NCBI RefSeq assembly: GCF_007641255.1
Contig: NZ_CP036259.1
Span: 930,001-994,000 of the forward strand
Source: Sporomusa termitida
GTDB taxonomy: Bacteria; Bacillota; Negativicutes; Sporomusales; Sporomusaceae
Direction: 5' to 3'
Length of the DNA stretch: 64,000 bases
The notes under the pieces are model-generated. The model saw nothing but the letters and a program-made list of their open reading frames with translations. It had not been told where the DNA came from and made no database searches. This document shows, in pieces, positions 9,117 through 17,680 of this stretch; within the stretch, counting starts at the first letter, position 1; every line of letters begins with the position of its first letter. The translations under genes and the position numbers were made by a program.

Positions 9117-9197
9117 AAATGCCTGGCGGTGTTTACAATCAAGCAATGCGTTTCCTGTCGTTATTTGGCAGGACTTTTTTTTTGTTTCAAGAATCCC

Positions 9198-9225
9198 TTA
9201 ATTATTGTCCCAAAAATTACGATAT
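9198..9225 (+). promoter_or_regulatory. Possible sigma-D (flagellar) promoter of motAB
   Basis: TTAA (9198-9201), 15 bases, then TTACGATAT (9217-9225). This resembles the TAAA-N15-GCCGATAA flagellar sigma consensus, with the CGATAT core intact. It lies about 50 bases upstream of the motA start. Position and fit are suggestive only. Confidence 0.4.
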
Positions 9226-9274
9226 ACAATTATGTGATGATGTTGTTGCTTATATGTTATTGGGAGGGCTTTCA

Positions 9275-10060
9275 TTGGAGAAGTCAACGGTTATCGGAAT
9301 CGTTCTGGGGATTTTTGCTATTATTGCCGGTATGGCGCTAAAAGGCGCAAGTCCTGCTGCACTTATAAACCCGGCAGCGTTTATAATCATTTTGGTGGGT
9401 ACCGCAGCCAGCTTGTTTAATGCATTCCCTATGGAACAACTCAAAAATTTCCCCGTATTGGTTAAAAAGCTGTTTAACCAGGAAGAGCGGATCGCCAAAG
9501 AGCAATTGCTCAGATTATTTGTCGATTTGTCGCAGGTTGCGCGCCGGGAAGGGATTCTGGCGCTGGAAAGCAAGCTTGAGGATATTAAGGACCCGTTTTT
9601 AAAGAATGGGATGGGCATGGTTATTGATGGGATGGATGTGGATTTTGTCAGAGATGTGCTGGACGCTGACATTGAAGCCATGGAAGAACGCCATCGCAAT
9701 GGCGCCCTGGTTTTTTCTCAGGCCGGTATGTATGCGCCGACTTTGGGCGTTTTAGGAGCGGTAATTGGTTTGATTGCCGCCCTGGGCAGTCTTGATGATA
9801 TTGAAAAACTGGGTCATTCCATTGCCGCGGCGTTTGTGGCCACTTTGCTGGGGATATTTACCGGCTATGTGCTCTGGCATCCTTTTGCCACTAAGCTCAA
9901 ACTGATTTCGAAAGAAGAAGTGGAAGTTAAACGGATGATGGTGGAAGGGATCTTGTCGCTGCAGGCGGGTGATTCGCCGATGGCGATTGAATCTAAATTA
10001 CTGGTATTTATTCCGCAAAAGGTCCGGGAGCTGCTAAAGCCAAAACCGGAGGATAAATAG
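9275..10060 (+). CDS. motA: Flagellar motor stator protein MotA
   Basis: 262 residues from TTG 9275, six bases after GGGAGGG (9262-9268); a longer reading from 9119 adds about 52 residues unlike MotA. Four membrane segments are visible: two at the N-terminus (VIGIVLGIFAIIAGMALKG; AAFIIILVGTAASLF) and two later (YAPTLGVLGAVIGLIAALGSL; IAAAFVATLLGIFTGYVLW). The cytoplasmic loop carries REGILALE, a MotA signature. With MotB it forms the ion-conducting stator. Its stop codon directly abuts the motB ATG, so the pair is co-translated. Confidence 0.93.
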   Translation: MEKSTVIGIVLGIFAIIAGMALKGASPAALINPAAFIIILVGTAASLFNAFPMEQLKNFPVLVKKLFNQEERIAKEQLLRLFVDLSQVARREGILALESKLEDIKDPFLKNGMGMVIDGMDVDFVRDVLDADIEAMEERHRNGALVFSQAGMYAPTLGVLGAVIGLIAALGSLDDIEKLGHSIAAAFVATLLGIFTGYVLWHPFATKLKLISKEEVEVKRMMVEGILSLQAGDSPMAIESKLLVFIPQKVRELLKPKPEDK

Positions 10061-10831
10061 ATGAGCAGAAAGAAAAAAGAACACCATGAGGAGCATGCGG
10101 ATGAGACCTGGCTGATTCCTTATGCCGACCTCCTGACTTTGCTGCTGGCGCTGTTTATTGTATTATTTGCCTCAGCCCAGCTTGATCAGAAGAAATTTGA
10201 TCAGATCGCAGCCTCTTTCAGTGTGGCTTTTAACGGCAGTCCGGCGCTGCTGGAGAATCTTAAGCCGCAGCAGCCCGAGCACAGCCAGGCCAACCCGGCT
10301 GTGCCGCAGATACCGGCCGTAATGACCGCTATGAACGGGATCAATGAAAAGGCCTACATGCAGGAAACGGCGCAATTAATCGAGTTGAAAAAAATGCTGG
10401 ATAAATATATTGTTGACAATGGTCTGAGCGGTGATTTATCGACAACGCTGACTGATGACGGGCTGATGATCCGCATTCAGGATACGGCTCTGTTCCCGTC
10501 AGGCAGTGCCGAGCTGCGGGCCGAATCCCGCCGTTTTGGTATCCAGATTGCCCAATTATTGTCGCCGCTGACGCAGAAGGTTACTGTATCCGGTCACACG
10601 GATACGGTGCCGATCAACACCAGGGAGTTCCCTTCCAACTGGGAGCTTAGTTCACGGCGGGCCGTAAATTTTATGAAGTTCCTGATGGTACAGGAACCCG
10701 GGCTCAGGCCGGAGCGGTTTAGCGCCACCGGCTATGGTGAATACCGGCCGGTGGCCGGCAACGATACGGCTGAAGGCCGGTCTGCCAACCGGCGGGTTGA
10801 GGTATTCATCCAGCGCAATTACCGGCCCTGA
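10061..10831 (+). CDS. motB: Flagellar motor stator protein MotB
   Basis: 256 residues. A charged cytoplasmic N-terminus precedes the single membrane helix WLIPYADLLTLLLALFIVLF, whose Asp (YAD) is the ion-binding residue. The C-terminal OmpA-like peptidoglycan-binding domain shows GHTDTVPI, NWELSSRRA and GEYRPVAGN, then SANRRVEVFI. It anchors MotA to the cell wall. It directly follows motA and ends before a strong terminator. Confidence 0.94.
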   Translation: MSRKKKEHHEEHADETWLIPYADLLTLLLALFIVLFASAQLDQKKFDQIAASFSVAFNGSPALLENLKPQQPEHSQANPAVPQIPAVMTAMNGINEKAYMQETAQLIELKKMLDKYIVDNGLSGDLSTTLTDDGLMIRIQDTALFPSGSAELRAESRRFGIQIAQLLSPLTQKVTVSGHTDTVPINTREFPSNWELSSRRAVNFMKFLMVQEPGLRPERFSATGYGEYRPVAGNDTAEGRSANRRVEVFIQRNYRP

Positions 10832-10865
10832 GACAAGTTAATAAGTACCTGTGATTTGTTCCGAG

Positions 10866-10891
10866 CGAGGCAATGGCTGCCTCGTTTTTTT
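10866..10891 (+). terminator. Terminator of motAB
   Basis: A 7-bp stem CGAGGCA/TGCCTCG with an ATGGC loop is followed by seven T. The roughly 160 bases to the next gene hold an imperfect GC-rich hairpin (10906-10925) and no recognised riboswitch. Confidence 0.88.
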
Positions 10892-11055
10892 ATTTCCCCC
10901 CGCCCAGCCAAAAGGACGGGCAGATGCAATTTTTTCCACTGTGAAAAATTAATATAATTGCCGGGAATCGCCCAATACTATACTGGATCGACCAAGATGG
11001 GTCAGTTACCTAATCCCTTTTGGCGTAAAGGCGGCAAGCAGGGGAGGAGACAGCT

Positions 11056-11802
11056 ATGCAGCTTGTAATTATTCCGACATTTAATGAGCGGAGTAATATT
11101 GCCCGGTTATTATGTTTAATTTACAGTGCTGTGCCCGGCATTCATATTCTGGTGGTGGATGATGCCTCACCTGACGGTACCGGTGAGCTGATTGAGCAAT
11201 TACAGGCGGAAAAATACGGGGATACGCTTTTTCTTCTCAAACGGCCAGGCAAACTTGGCCTGGGGACGGCGTACATTGCCGGTTTTAAGTGGGCCCTGGC
11301 GCGGGGGTATCAGCTTATCTTTGAAATGGATGCTGATTTTTCCCATAATCCTAAGTATTTACCACACTTTGTAACGGCCAGCGCGCAGTGTGATGTTGTC
11401 CTGGGAAGCCGCTATGTGGACGGGGGCGGGGTAACCAACTGGAATCCTCTGCGCCGGTTGATCAGTATGGGCGGCAGTATCTATTCCCGCCTTATTCTTA
11501 ATATCCCCTTCCATGATCTGACCGGCGGTTTCAAGTGTTTTCACCGCCAGGTGCTGGAGGCCATCGACCTTGACAGAATCCAGTCAACCGGCTACTGTTT
11601 TCAGATTGAGATGACCTACCGCGCTTACTTATTGGGGTTTAGGATTAAGGAAGTTCCCATTGTTTTTGAGGAGCGGCGGGGGGGAGAGTCCAAAATGTCT
11701 GCTTCTATTTTCCGGGAGGCGCTGTTAATGGTTCTTAAACTGCGGGTCAGACAGAGACTTTTACGGCAAAGCACGGTTATGGAGCCCAATAACCTGAGTT
11801 AA
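11056..11802 (+). CDS. Glycosyltransferase family 2, dolichol/polyprenol-phosphate mannosyltransferase-like
   Basis: 248 residues, start after GGGGAGGAG. GT-A fold motifs: IIPTFNERSNI, VVDDASPDGTGE (UDP/GDP binding), EMDADFSHNP (the DxD-like metal site) and DLTGGFKCFHR. This matches the Dpm1-like group that transfers a sugar from a nucleotide to a polyprenyl phosphate carrier. There is no C-terminal GtrA-type membrane domain, so it is the short soluble form. The final lipid-linked acceptor and sugar are unknown. It stands alone, ending in a terminator. Confidence 0.85.
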   Translation: MQLVIIPTFNERSNIARLLCLIYSAVPGIHILVVDDASPDGTGELIEQLQAEKYGDTLFLLKRPGKLGLGTAYIAGFKWALARGYQLIFEMDADFSHNPKYLPHFVTASAQCDVVLGSRYVDGGGVTNWNPLRRLISMGGSIYSRLILNIPFHDLTGGFKCFHRQVLEAIDLDRIQSTGYCFQIEMTYRAYLLGFRIKEVPIVFEERRGGESKMSASIFREALLMVLKLRVRQRLLRQSTVMEPNNLS

Positions 11803-11842
11803 GCAGTCTTAATATCCGCCTTGTACAGGTAAGTTATTGCAG

Positions 11843-11867
11843 CTAGGTGAAAAACCTAGTTTTTTTA
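11843..11867 (+). terminator. Terminator of the glycosyltransferase gene
   Basis: CTAGGT (11843-11848) and ACCTAG (11854-11859) around GAAAA, followed by eight T. Confidence 0.85.
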
Positions 11868-11928
11868 TTGGCCGTTTTGGGTTATAATTAACGTTGAAGT
11901 CGTATTGTAAATTTATGGAAGGTGAAAT

Positions 11929-12309
11929 ATGATCATTGGTATTGGCACTGACATTGTTGAGATAGACAGGATCAAGACGGCTGTGGAACGGGAGGCGTTT
12001 ATACAGCGGGTGTTTACGGCCGGTGAGGCGGCCTATTGCCGCAGCCGGGGTGTGCAGCAGGCGGCTTCCTTTGCGGCCCGCTTTGCCGCCAAAGAGGCTG
12101 TGGCTAAAGCGATTGGCAGCGGTTTTGCGGGCGGGAATATTAAGGATATTGAGGTGGTAACCGCCGATAGCGGCAAACCGGCCATTATTCTGCACGGTGG
12201 TTTTGCTGTACTAGCCGGTGAACTTGGTGTTACTGCCATCCACATTTCCCTGACGCATGCCCGGGAATACGCGGCAGCGCAGGCAGTTTTAGAGGGGGAG
12301 GGAAAGTGA
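11929..12309 (+). CDS. acpS: Holo-[acyl-carrier-protein] synthase
   Basis: 126 residues. It transfers 4'-phosphopantetheine from CoA to apo-ACP. Signature motifs are GIGTDIVEIDRI (metal-binding Asp) and ARFAAKEAVAKAIG (catalytic Glu/Lys), with ISLTHAREYAAAQAV near the C-terminus. ATG 11929 follows GGAAGGTG. Its TGA (12307-12309) shares one base with the ATG of the next gene, a common acpS-nnrDE pairing. Confidence 0.95.
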   Translation: MIIGIGTDIVEIDRIKTAVEREAFIQRVFTAGEAAYCRSRGVQQAASFAARFAAKEAVAKAIGSGFAGGNIKDIEVVTADSGKPAIILHGGFAVLAGELGVTAIHISLTHAREYAAAQAVLEGEGK

Positions 12310-13859
12310 TGAAAGCGGCAACAGCGGCAGTAATGCGGGAGATTGACCGGATTGCCATCAATGAGTACGGTATTCCGGGGGCTGTATTGATGGAAAACGC
12401 CGGGGTGGCGGTGGTGCGGCATTTGGAGACAATGCTGGCACCACTGTCGGAGCGGAAGTTTTGTATTTTAGCCGGCAAAGGCAATAATGGCGGTGACGGC
12501 TATGTGATTGCCAGGCACCTTGCCAACCAGGGGGCCAAGGTTAAGGTGTTTCTGCTGGGTGAAAAAGCAGCTGTGGGTGGTGATGCCAGGCTTAATCTGG
12601 ACATCATTGATTTAATGGGGCTTGACATTATTGAGATTACTCATGAACGGGTATGGGACAAGGTAAAAGTTACCGTGACCTTTGCCGACTGTCTGATCGA
12701 TGCCCTGGCCGGCACCGGGTTCCGCGGCGAACCCAGCGATGATATGGTCCAGCTTATTGATATGATTAATGCCGCCGGTAAACCGGTCGTAGCGGTGGAT
12801 ATCCCCTCCGGTGTGGATGCTGATACCGGCCGGGTGTATGGCAAGGCTGTGCAGGCTAGCCATACGGTGACACTGGGCCTGCCGAAGCCGGGGCTGTTTT
12901 TGTATCCTGGGGCTGAATGCGCCGGTCAGCTTACGGTGGCTGATATCGGCATCCCTGCGGCCATTGTGACCGGGCAGGAAATCAAGCAAAATATTATTAT
13001 GGCCGATATGATCGGGGCCATACTGCCCCGGCGCAGCCCGGCAGCCCATAAGGGCGAGAACGGGCGGCTGGCGGTTGTGGCCGGTTCGCGCGGGCTGAGC
13101 GGGGCCGCGGCCATGACGGCCGCAGGAGCGCTGCGGGCCGGGGCCGGTCTGATTACCCTGGCGGCACCGGCCAGCCTGCAGGCTGTATTGGCAGTCAAGC
13201 TGACCGAGGTAATGACTAGGCCGCTTGCCGAAACTTCAGCCGGTGCTGTTGCCCAGGCGGCGGTGCAGGAGATTATCGGACTGGCGTCAGCCAGTGATGT
13301 GCTGGCTATTGGGCCGGGGCTTGGCTGTGAGGAAGAGACCAGGGCACTGGTCCGGGCCGTGGTTGCTGCTGCCTGCTGCCCGCTGGTCATTGATGCCGAT
13401 GCATTAAATGCGCTGGCCGGCTATACCAGTATTCTCACTGACTGCAGCGCATTACCGGTATTAACGCCACACCCGGGGGAGATGGCAAGGCTGACCGGTC
13501 TCTCTATTCAGGCTGTAAACGCTGACCGGGTGAAGGTGGCCCGGCAGGCAGCCGGCGAATGGGGCAGCATTGTTGTGCTTAAAGGGGCCCGTACAGTTGT
13601 TGCTTTTCCGGATGGAGAAGTATATATTAATACTAGTGGCAATGCAGGCATGGCCACCGGCGGCACCGGCGATGCCCTTACCGGAATTATTGCCGGCCTG
13701 ATCGCCCAGGGGCTTTCCAGCCATGATGCGGCGGTGGCCGGGGTATATATTCACGGTTTGGCCGGTGACGTGGCGGCAGCTGCCGGCATGGTCGGAATGA
13801 CGGCGACAGATCTGATAAAGGCTGTGCCGGCAGCCATGTACGGCATAAAAGGCTATTAA
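12309..13859 (+). CDS. nnrDE: Bifunctional NAD(P)H-hydrate epimerase / ADP-dependent hydrate dehydratase
   Basis: 516 residues from ATG 12309, which overlaps the acpS stop; an in-frame GTG at 12306 is the alternative. The N-terminal epimerase domain (YjeF_N) shows LAGKGNNGGDGYVIARHL and VDIPSGVDADTG. The C-terminal kinase-like dehydratase (YjeF_C) shows VVAGSRGLSGAAAMT, GPGLGCEEET, TPHPGEMARL, VLKGARTVV and NAGMATGGTGDALTG. It repairs hydrated NADH/NADPH. Both halves are complete. Confidence 0.95.
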   Translation: MKAATAAVMREIDRIAINEYGIPGAVLMENAGVAVVRHLETMLAPLSERKFCILAGKGNNGGDGYVIARHLANQGAKVKVFLLGEKAAVGGDARLNLDIIDLMGLDIIEITHERVWDKVKVTVTFADCLIDALAGTGFRGEPSDDMVQLIDMINAAGKPVVAVDIPSGVDADTGRVYGKAVQASHTVTLGLPKPGLFLYPGAECAGQLTVADIGIPAAIVTGQEIKQNIIMADMIGAILPRRSPAAHKGENGRLAVVAGSRGLSGAAAMTAAGALRAGAGLITLAAPASLQAVLAVKLTEVMTRPLAETSAGAVAQAAVQEIIGLASASDVLAIGPGLGCEEETRALVRAVVAAACCPLVIDADALNALAGYTSILTDCSALPVLTPHPGEMARLTGLSIQAVNADRVKVARQAAGEWGSIVVLKGARTVVAFPDGEVYINTSGNAGMATGGTGDALTGIIAGLIAQGLSSHDAAVAGVYIHGLAGDVAAAAGMVGMTATDLIKAVPAAMYGIKGY

Positions 13860-13873
13860 AGTATATAAAAAAG

Positions 13874-13903
13874 TTGACAGTGGTATATAACTGCTTATAT
13901 AAT
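13874..13903 (+). promoter_or_regulatory. Sigma-A promoter of the toxin-antitoxin pair
   Basis: A perfect TTGACA (13874-13879) and a perfect TATAAT (13898-13903) are separated by 18 bases, 43 bases before the antitoxin start. The surrounding AT-rich alternating TATATAA/TTATATAA sequence could serve as an operator for the ribbon-helix-helix antitoxin (inference). Confidence 0.8.
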
Positions 13904-13946
13904 AATATTATCTTTTAATATGCTCCATACTGGCGGGGGTGAAGGT

Positions 13947-14222
13947 GTGGCAGAGTTACGGCGAATCATGATAAGTATCCCGAATGCATTGTTGCAGGAA
14001 GTCGACGGCATAATAGCTATGGATAAATTGAGCAGAAGTCAGTTTGTCAGAGAAGCCATGCGTCTTTATATAGAAGAGCGCAAGCGAAAAGCTGTACGGG
14101 ATATGATGAAAAAGGGGTATCAGGAAATGGCAGTCATAAATCTGGCATTGGCCGAAGAAGGCCTGTTGGCTGATATTGACACATTTGAACTGATGCCCGG
14201 CCTGCTGGCGGAGCGTGAATAG
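13947..14222 (+). CDS. ndoAI: EndoAI/MazE-like ribbon-helix-helix antitoxin
   Basis: 91 residues from GTG 13947, preceded by GGGGGTGAAGG. The N-terminal segment [19 protein letters not shown], then [17 protein letters not shown], is the ribbon-helix-helix DNA-binding fold of EndoAI. The C-terminal tail ([19 protein letters not shown]) matches the part that wraps around the toxin. It is immediately followed by the toxin gene, two bases after its stop. An ATG at 13920 is possible but its extra residues are not family-like. Confidence 0.88.
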   Translation: MAELRRIMISIPNALLQEVDGIIAMDKLSRSQFVREAMRLYIEERKRKAVRDMMKKGYQEMAVINLALAEEGLLADIDTFELMPGLLAERE

Positions 14223-14224
14223 CG

Positions 14225-14575
14225 ATGATTGTCAAGCGCGGAGATATTTATTACGCTAATTTGAGTCCTGTGGTCGGATCAGAACAGGGAGGCCACAGGC
14301 CGGTTCTGGTCATTCAAAATGATGTTGGCAACAAATACAGCCCCACGGTTATTGTAGCGGCGATCACGTCACAGATATCCAAGGCCAAACTGCCCACACA
14401 TGTTGAAGTAAATGCCAGTCAGTATAATCTTGAGAAAGATTCGGTGGTGCTGTTAGAGCAGCTCCGGACTATTGACAAGCGGCGTCTCAGGGAAAAAGTC
14501 ACCCATTTAAGTGAAGAGATTATGAGCAGGGTGGACGAAGCGATACGGATCAGTATTGGCTTAGTTCAATTGTAG
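14225..14575 (+). CDS. ndoA: EndoA/MazF-family mRNA interferase toxin
   Basis: 116 residues, the usual length. Motifs: [21 protein letters not shown] at the N-terminus, then [25 protein letters not shown], and [16 protein letters not shown]. In B. subtilis this toxin cleaves U^ACAU in RNA; specificity here is inferred from similarity. It forms a co-transcribed pair with the antitoxin at 13947 and is typically chromosomally stable in Firmicutes. Confidence 0.95.
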   Translation: MIVKRGDIYYANLSPVVGSEQGGHRPVLVIQNDVGNKYSPTVIVAAITSQISKAKLPTHVEVNASQYNLEKDSVVLLEQLRTIDKRRLREKVTHLSEEIMSRVDEAIRISIGLVQL

Positions 14576-14584
14576 GGCTAGGTG

Positions 14585-14607
14585 TAGGCGGGAAACTGCC
14601 TATTTTT
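14585..14607 (+). terminator. Terminator of the toxin-antitoxin operon
   Basis: TAGGC (14585-14589) pairs with GCCTA (14598-14602), followed by five T. The stem is short but well placed. Confidence 0.6.
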
Positions 14608-14670
14608 AGTTTGTCCTGCTAAGTTAGACGCTGCCGGTTGGGACAGCTTTACAGGAGGAGAGAGAATTTA

Positions 14671-15552
14671 ATGAAACTAACCCGCCCATGGTCCTGGCTG
14701 GTTATAGCTGTGACCTTGTTTGCCGTTATTCTTGCGGCTGGCTGCGGCGGTGCGGGGATAACCGCCCGGCCTGCCGGTGCGCCGCTGACTGTCCAGGTGC
14801 TGGATGTTGGTCAGGGAGATGCCATTCTGATCCGTACCCATGAACAGGTGGTGCTGATCGACACCGGTGATGTCCCGGCCCGGGATAAGCTGGTCCGTAT
14901 GCTGAAAAGTCAGGGCATTGCAACTGTGGACAAGCTGATTATCACGCATCCGCACGCTGACCATATTGGCGGTGCCGCCGCGCTGTTTGCCAACTTTACT
15001 GTTAGGCAGGTATATGACAGCGGCCAGAAAACGACCTCCAACCTGTACCGGCAATATCTGACTCAGATCAGCAAGCACAAGATCCCGTTCACTGTGGTTG
15101 CGGCGGGAACAACTATCGAATTAGGCAATGAAGCAGTGCTCAGCGTTCTGGCACCGGAGCAGCCGTTTATCGGCGGCTCTGAACCGGATTTGAACAATAA
15201 CTCGATTGTGGCTAAGCTAATCTACGGCAATTTTTCAATGCTGCTGACCGGTGATGCTGAGAAAGAGTCGGAGGCGCGGCTGCTTAAAAAAGACGCCGCC
15301 CGCCTGAAGAGCACCTTACTGAAAAGCGGCCACCATGGCAGCAAGACATCTTCGACGCTGCCTTTCCTAAAGGCGGTGAATGCTGAGGCCGCCTTCATCT
15401 CACTGGGGGCCGGCAATGAATACGGACATCCGCATAAAGTAATCCTAAAGCGATACAGTGACAGAAAAATGCAGGTATACCGTACTGACACAGAGGGAAC
15501 GCTGACGGTTACGAGTGATGGCAGGACCTATGTGATTACGAAGGAGCGATAA
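14671..15552 (+). CDS. ComEC/Rec2-like metallo-beta-lactamase-fold lipoprotein
   Basis: 293 residues from ATG 14671 (AGGAGGAG at 14653-14660). The signal peptide WLVIAVTLFAVILAAGC ends in a lipobox (LAAGC), so it is probably an exported lipoprotein. The metallo-beta-lactamase domain shows VLDVGQGDAILI, LIDTGD, THPHADHIGG (HxHxDH), LLTGDAEKESE and LKSGHHGSKTSS, as in the C-terminal nuclease-like domain of ComEC. There are no ComEC membrane segments. An extracellular phosphodiesterase or DNA-degrading role is inference. The small DUF3006 gene follows 6 bases after the stop. Confidence 0.88.
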   Translation: MKLTRPWSWLVIAVTLFAVILAAGCGGAGITARPAGAPLTVQVLDVGQGDAILIRTHEQVVLIDTGDVPARDKLVRMLKSQGIATVDKLIITHPHADHIGGAAALFANFTVRQVYDSGQKTTSNLYRQYLTQISKHKIPFTVVAAGTTIELGNEAVLSVLAPEQPFIGGSEPDLNNNSIVAKLIYGNFSMLLTGDAEKESEARLLKKDAARLKSTLLKSGHHGSKTSSTLPFLKAVNAEAAFISLGAGNEYGHPHKVILKRYSDRKMQVYRTDTEGTLTVTSDGRTYVITKER

Positions 15553-15558
15553 GCCTTT

Positions 15559-15786
15559 ATGAAAGTAAAAGCGGTTATTGACCGGTTTGAGGGGAATAAG
15601 GCGGTATTATTAGTAGGGGAGCAGGAGACGGGGGTCAACTGGCCCCGGGAGCTGTTGCCGGCAAGTAAGGAAGGTGATATTCTGGCAGTAGAGGTCACTG
15701 TCGATGCTGAAGCCACCAAACAGGCCCTGGCGGAGGCTGATGCCCTGTTGGAACAGATTATTCGACAACAAGGAAATGAAAAATAA
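15559..15786 (+). CDS. DUF3006-domain protein
   Basis: 75 residues, start ATG 15559 after AAGGAGCG. The pattern VKAVIDRFEGNKAVLLVG and NWPRELLP, then EGDIL, is typical of DUF3006, small beta-rich proteins commonly encoded next to ComEC-like hydrolases. No function is established. Genomic linkage suggests it works with the lipoprotein upstream. Confidence 0.82.
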   Translation: MKVKAVIDRFEGNKAVLLVGEQETGVNWPRELLPASKEGDILAVEVTVDAEATKQALAEADALLEQIIRQQGNEK

Positions 15787-15919
15787 CTAGCTGGCCCGGG
15801 TTTTAACAAATTCAGGACAAATGTTGTAATTTTTTAGAAAATGAGACCCAAGTCCTGCAGGAATTTTGACAAAGAGCACGAATATTATCAGGACACTTCG
15901 CGGTTTGGAGGTGCCTTGA

Positions 15920-17053
15920 TTGCGAAAGATAGCGTTACTGTTTTTGTTTGTCCTGTTTATGGTTTCCTGGACAGGGGTATATGCCGCTCCGGATACAGCT
16001 CCCGCAGCTAAGCCTGCTATCAGCCTGCCGAAAGTAAGTGCCGGCAAAACTGTCGAAGCTCGCGGTTCCAGCCGTCAGCCGGTTTTGAGTCAGGTCAGGT
16101 GGGCGAATCATACCGAGGCCCTAACCGGCTCGGCGATGCTGCGGCTGGTTATGGATGTATCCGGCCCTGTGGAAGCAAGCGGTGTTGTTATTGCCGGACC
16201 TACGCCGCAGTTAAGTGTGATAATAAAAGGGACAACCCCGGCTAAGACGATTAAAAACCTTACCTTTGACGGCAAAGTGATCGAGAAAGTAAGCTTTGCG
16301 GCCAGTGGTCAGGATACCAAGGTTATTGTTGACCTGCCGAGTATGGCTGACGATCTGGACTACCGGGTATTTACCCTGCCCAGTGATCCCCAGGCCAAGA
16401 GGCCTTTCCGGGTTATTGTTGATATCAACGAGCCTGTGCCCTTGCCTGATTATTCCTTCACACCCGGTCTGAAAAACAAGGTAATTGCGCTTGATCCCGG
16501 TCATGGCGGCAGTGATCCCGGGGCGATTGGTCCCAGTAATTATATGGAGAAGACGGCAACTTTGGCTGTGGCTAAGCGGGTCCAGGCCTTGCTGGAGAAG
16601 GCTGGGGCCAAGGTGATCATGACCCGCGAGGAGGACTGTGATGTTTTTGGTCCCAAGGCAACAGCTGCTGAAGAGCTTAATGCCCGGTCGACAGCTGCTA
16701 ACAGCCGCAAAGCGGACGTGTTTTTAAGTATCCATATAAATGCCTTTACCGACCGCTCTGTAGGCGGTACGTCCACGTACTATTATCAGAAAACAAAATA
16801 TGATTTGATGTTGGCCCAGGCCTTGCAAACAAGTCTGGTGGAGGCAGGTAAACTGCAGGACCGCCGGGCGAATCCGGCCAACTTTTATGTAATTAAGCGG
16901 ACCCGGATGCCGGCGGCGCTGATTGAGCTGGCGTTTATTTCGAACCCTGATGAGGAAAAACTCCTCCGCCTGCCCGATTTTCAACAGAAAATGTCTCTAG
17001 GAATAGTTCGGGGGCTGGAACGGTTTTTTGACCAGGCTGCCAAGCTAAACTAA
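15920..17053 (+). CDS. N-acetylmuramoyl-L-alanine amidase with AMIN domain
   Basis: 377 residues from TTG 15920, six bases after GGAGGTG (15907-15913). A signal peptide (IALLFLFVLFMVSWTGVYA) is followed by an AMIN domain (about 55-150) that targets the cell wall, then Amidase_3 with VIALDPGHGGSDPGAIG (zinc His), EKTATL (zinc Glu), SIHINAF (zinc His) and ALIELAFISNPDEE (catalytic Glu). It cleaves the bond between muramic acid and the stem peptide. Likely co-transcribed with the GerMN lipoprotein four codons downstream. The exact role, division or sporulation, cannot be decided. Confidence 0.93.
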   Translation: MRKIALLFLFVLFMVSWTGVYAAPDTAPAAKPAISLPKVSAGKTVEARGSSRQPVLSQVRWANHTEALTGSAMLRLVMDVSGPVEASGVVIAGPTPQLSVIIKGTTPAKTIKNLTFDGKVIEKVSFAASGQDTKVIVDLPSMADDLDYRVFTLPSDPQAKRPFRVIVDINEPVPLPDYSFTPGLKNKVIALDPGHGGSDPGAIGPSNYMEKTATLAVAKRVQALLEKAGAKVIMTREEDCDVFGPKATAAEELNARSTAANSRKADVFLSIHINAFTDRSVGGTSTYYYQKTKYDLMLAQALQTSLVEAGKLQDRRANPANFYVIKRTRMPAALIELAFISNPDEEKLLRLPDFQQKMSLGIVRGLERFFDQAAKLN

Positions 17054-17069
17054 AGAGGTGGGTACTATT

Positions 17070-17639
17070 ATGAAAAATAATTTGAGATTGCTAATAATGG
17101 CCTTCCTGCTGACAGTAACGGTTATGGCTGCCGGGTGTGACAGTTCGGCACCTGTTAATCAGCCGGCAGCGGGGACGCAGGAGAAAACCCCGGTCCAACC
17201 GGAAACCAATACGGCTGCCAGTCGGACGATGCAGCTTGTTATTTACCATGCGACTAAAGACGCTATGCTGCTTGTGCCTGAGGTTCATAAAGTGCCTGTC
17301 AACAGCCAGCCGGCCCGTACTGCCATTGAGCTGCTGCAGGCCGGAACGAAAGACCCGGCACTTGTCAGCGTTATGCCGGCCGGGACGAAAATGAAAAACC
17401 TGACAGTCAAAGACCATGTTGCCTATGTGGATTTTGATGATAAACTCATCAAGAAAAACGTGGGCGGTTCGGCCAGTGAAACATTGCTGGTTGGCGCTAT
17501 TGTCAATACCCTTACCGAGTTTCCCGATATTCACAAGGTGCAGATCTTGGTTGAGGGTAAAAAGATTAATACAATTACAGGCCACATGGATACCAGTGAG
17601 CCATTGAGCCGATCCGAGAAGATCATCAAAAAGCCATAA
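17070..17639 (+). CDS. GerMN-domain lipoprotein
   Basis: 189 residues from ATG 17070, preceded by AAGAGGTGGG. The N-terminus LLIMAFLLTVTVMAAGC is a lipoprotein signal peptide. The C-terminal part (AIELLQAG, then PAGTKMKNLTVKDHVAYVDF and LLVGAIVNTLTEFPDIHKVQ) matches the GerMN domain found in GerM of spore formers, which aids peptidoglycan remodelling in sporulation and germination. Pairing with an AMIN amidase fits cell-wall work. Confidence 0.88.
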   Translation: MKNNLRLLIMAFLLTVTVMAAGCDSSAPVNQPAAGTQEKTPVQPETNTAASRTMQLVIYHATKDAMLLVPEVHKVPVNSQPARTAIELLQAGTKDPALVSVMPAGTKMKNLTVKDHVAYVDFDDKLIKKNVGGSASETLLVGAIVNTLTEFPDIHKVQILVEGKKINTITGHMDTSEPLSRSEKIIKKP

Positions 17640-17642
17640 TGA

Positions 17643-17680
17643 AACAGCAGTTCTTCGCCGGAAGGACTGCTGTTTTTAAT
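17643..17680. terminator. Bidirectional terminator between gerMN-like and tyrR-like genes
   Basis: A 14-bp stem with one G-U pair around a GCCG loop (arms 17643-17656 and 17661-17674) is followed by T on the plus strand. The converging regulator gene ends at 17681, so the hairpin can serve both. Confidence 0.8.

Noticed and set aside
10892-11055. Riboswitch before the glycosyltransferase gene
   Set aside because: Hairpins are present but no c-di-GMP, T-box or other known aptamer core is recognisable.
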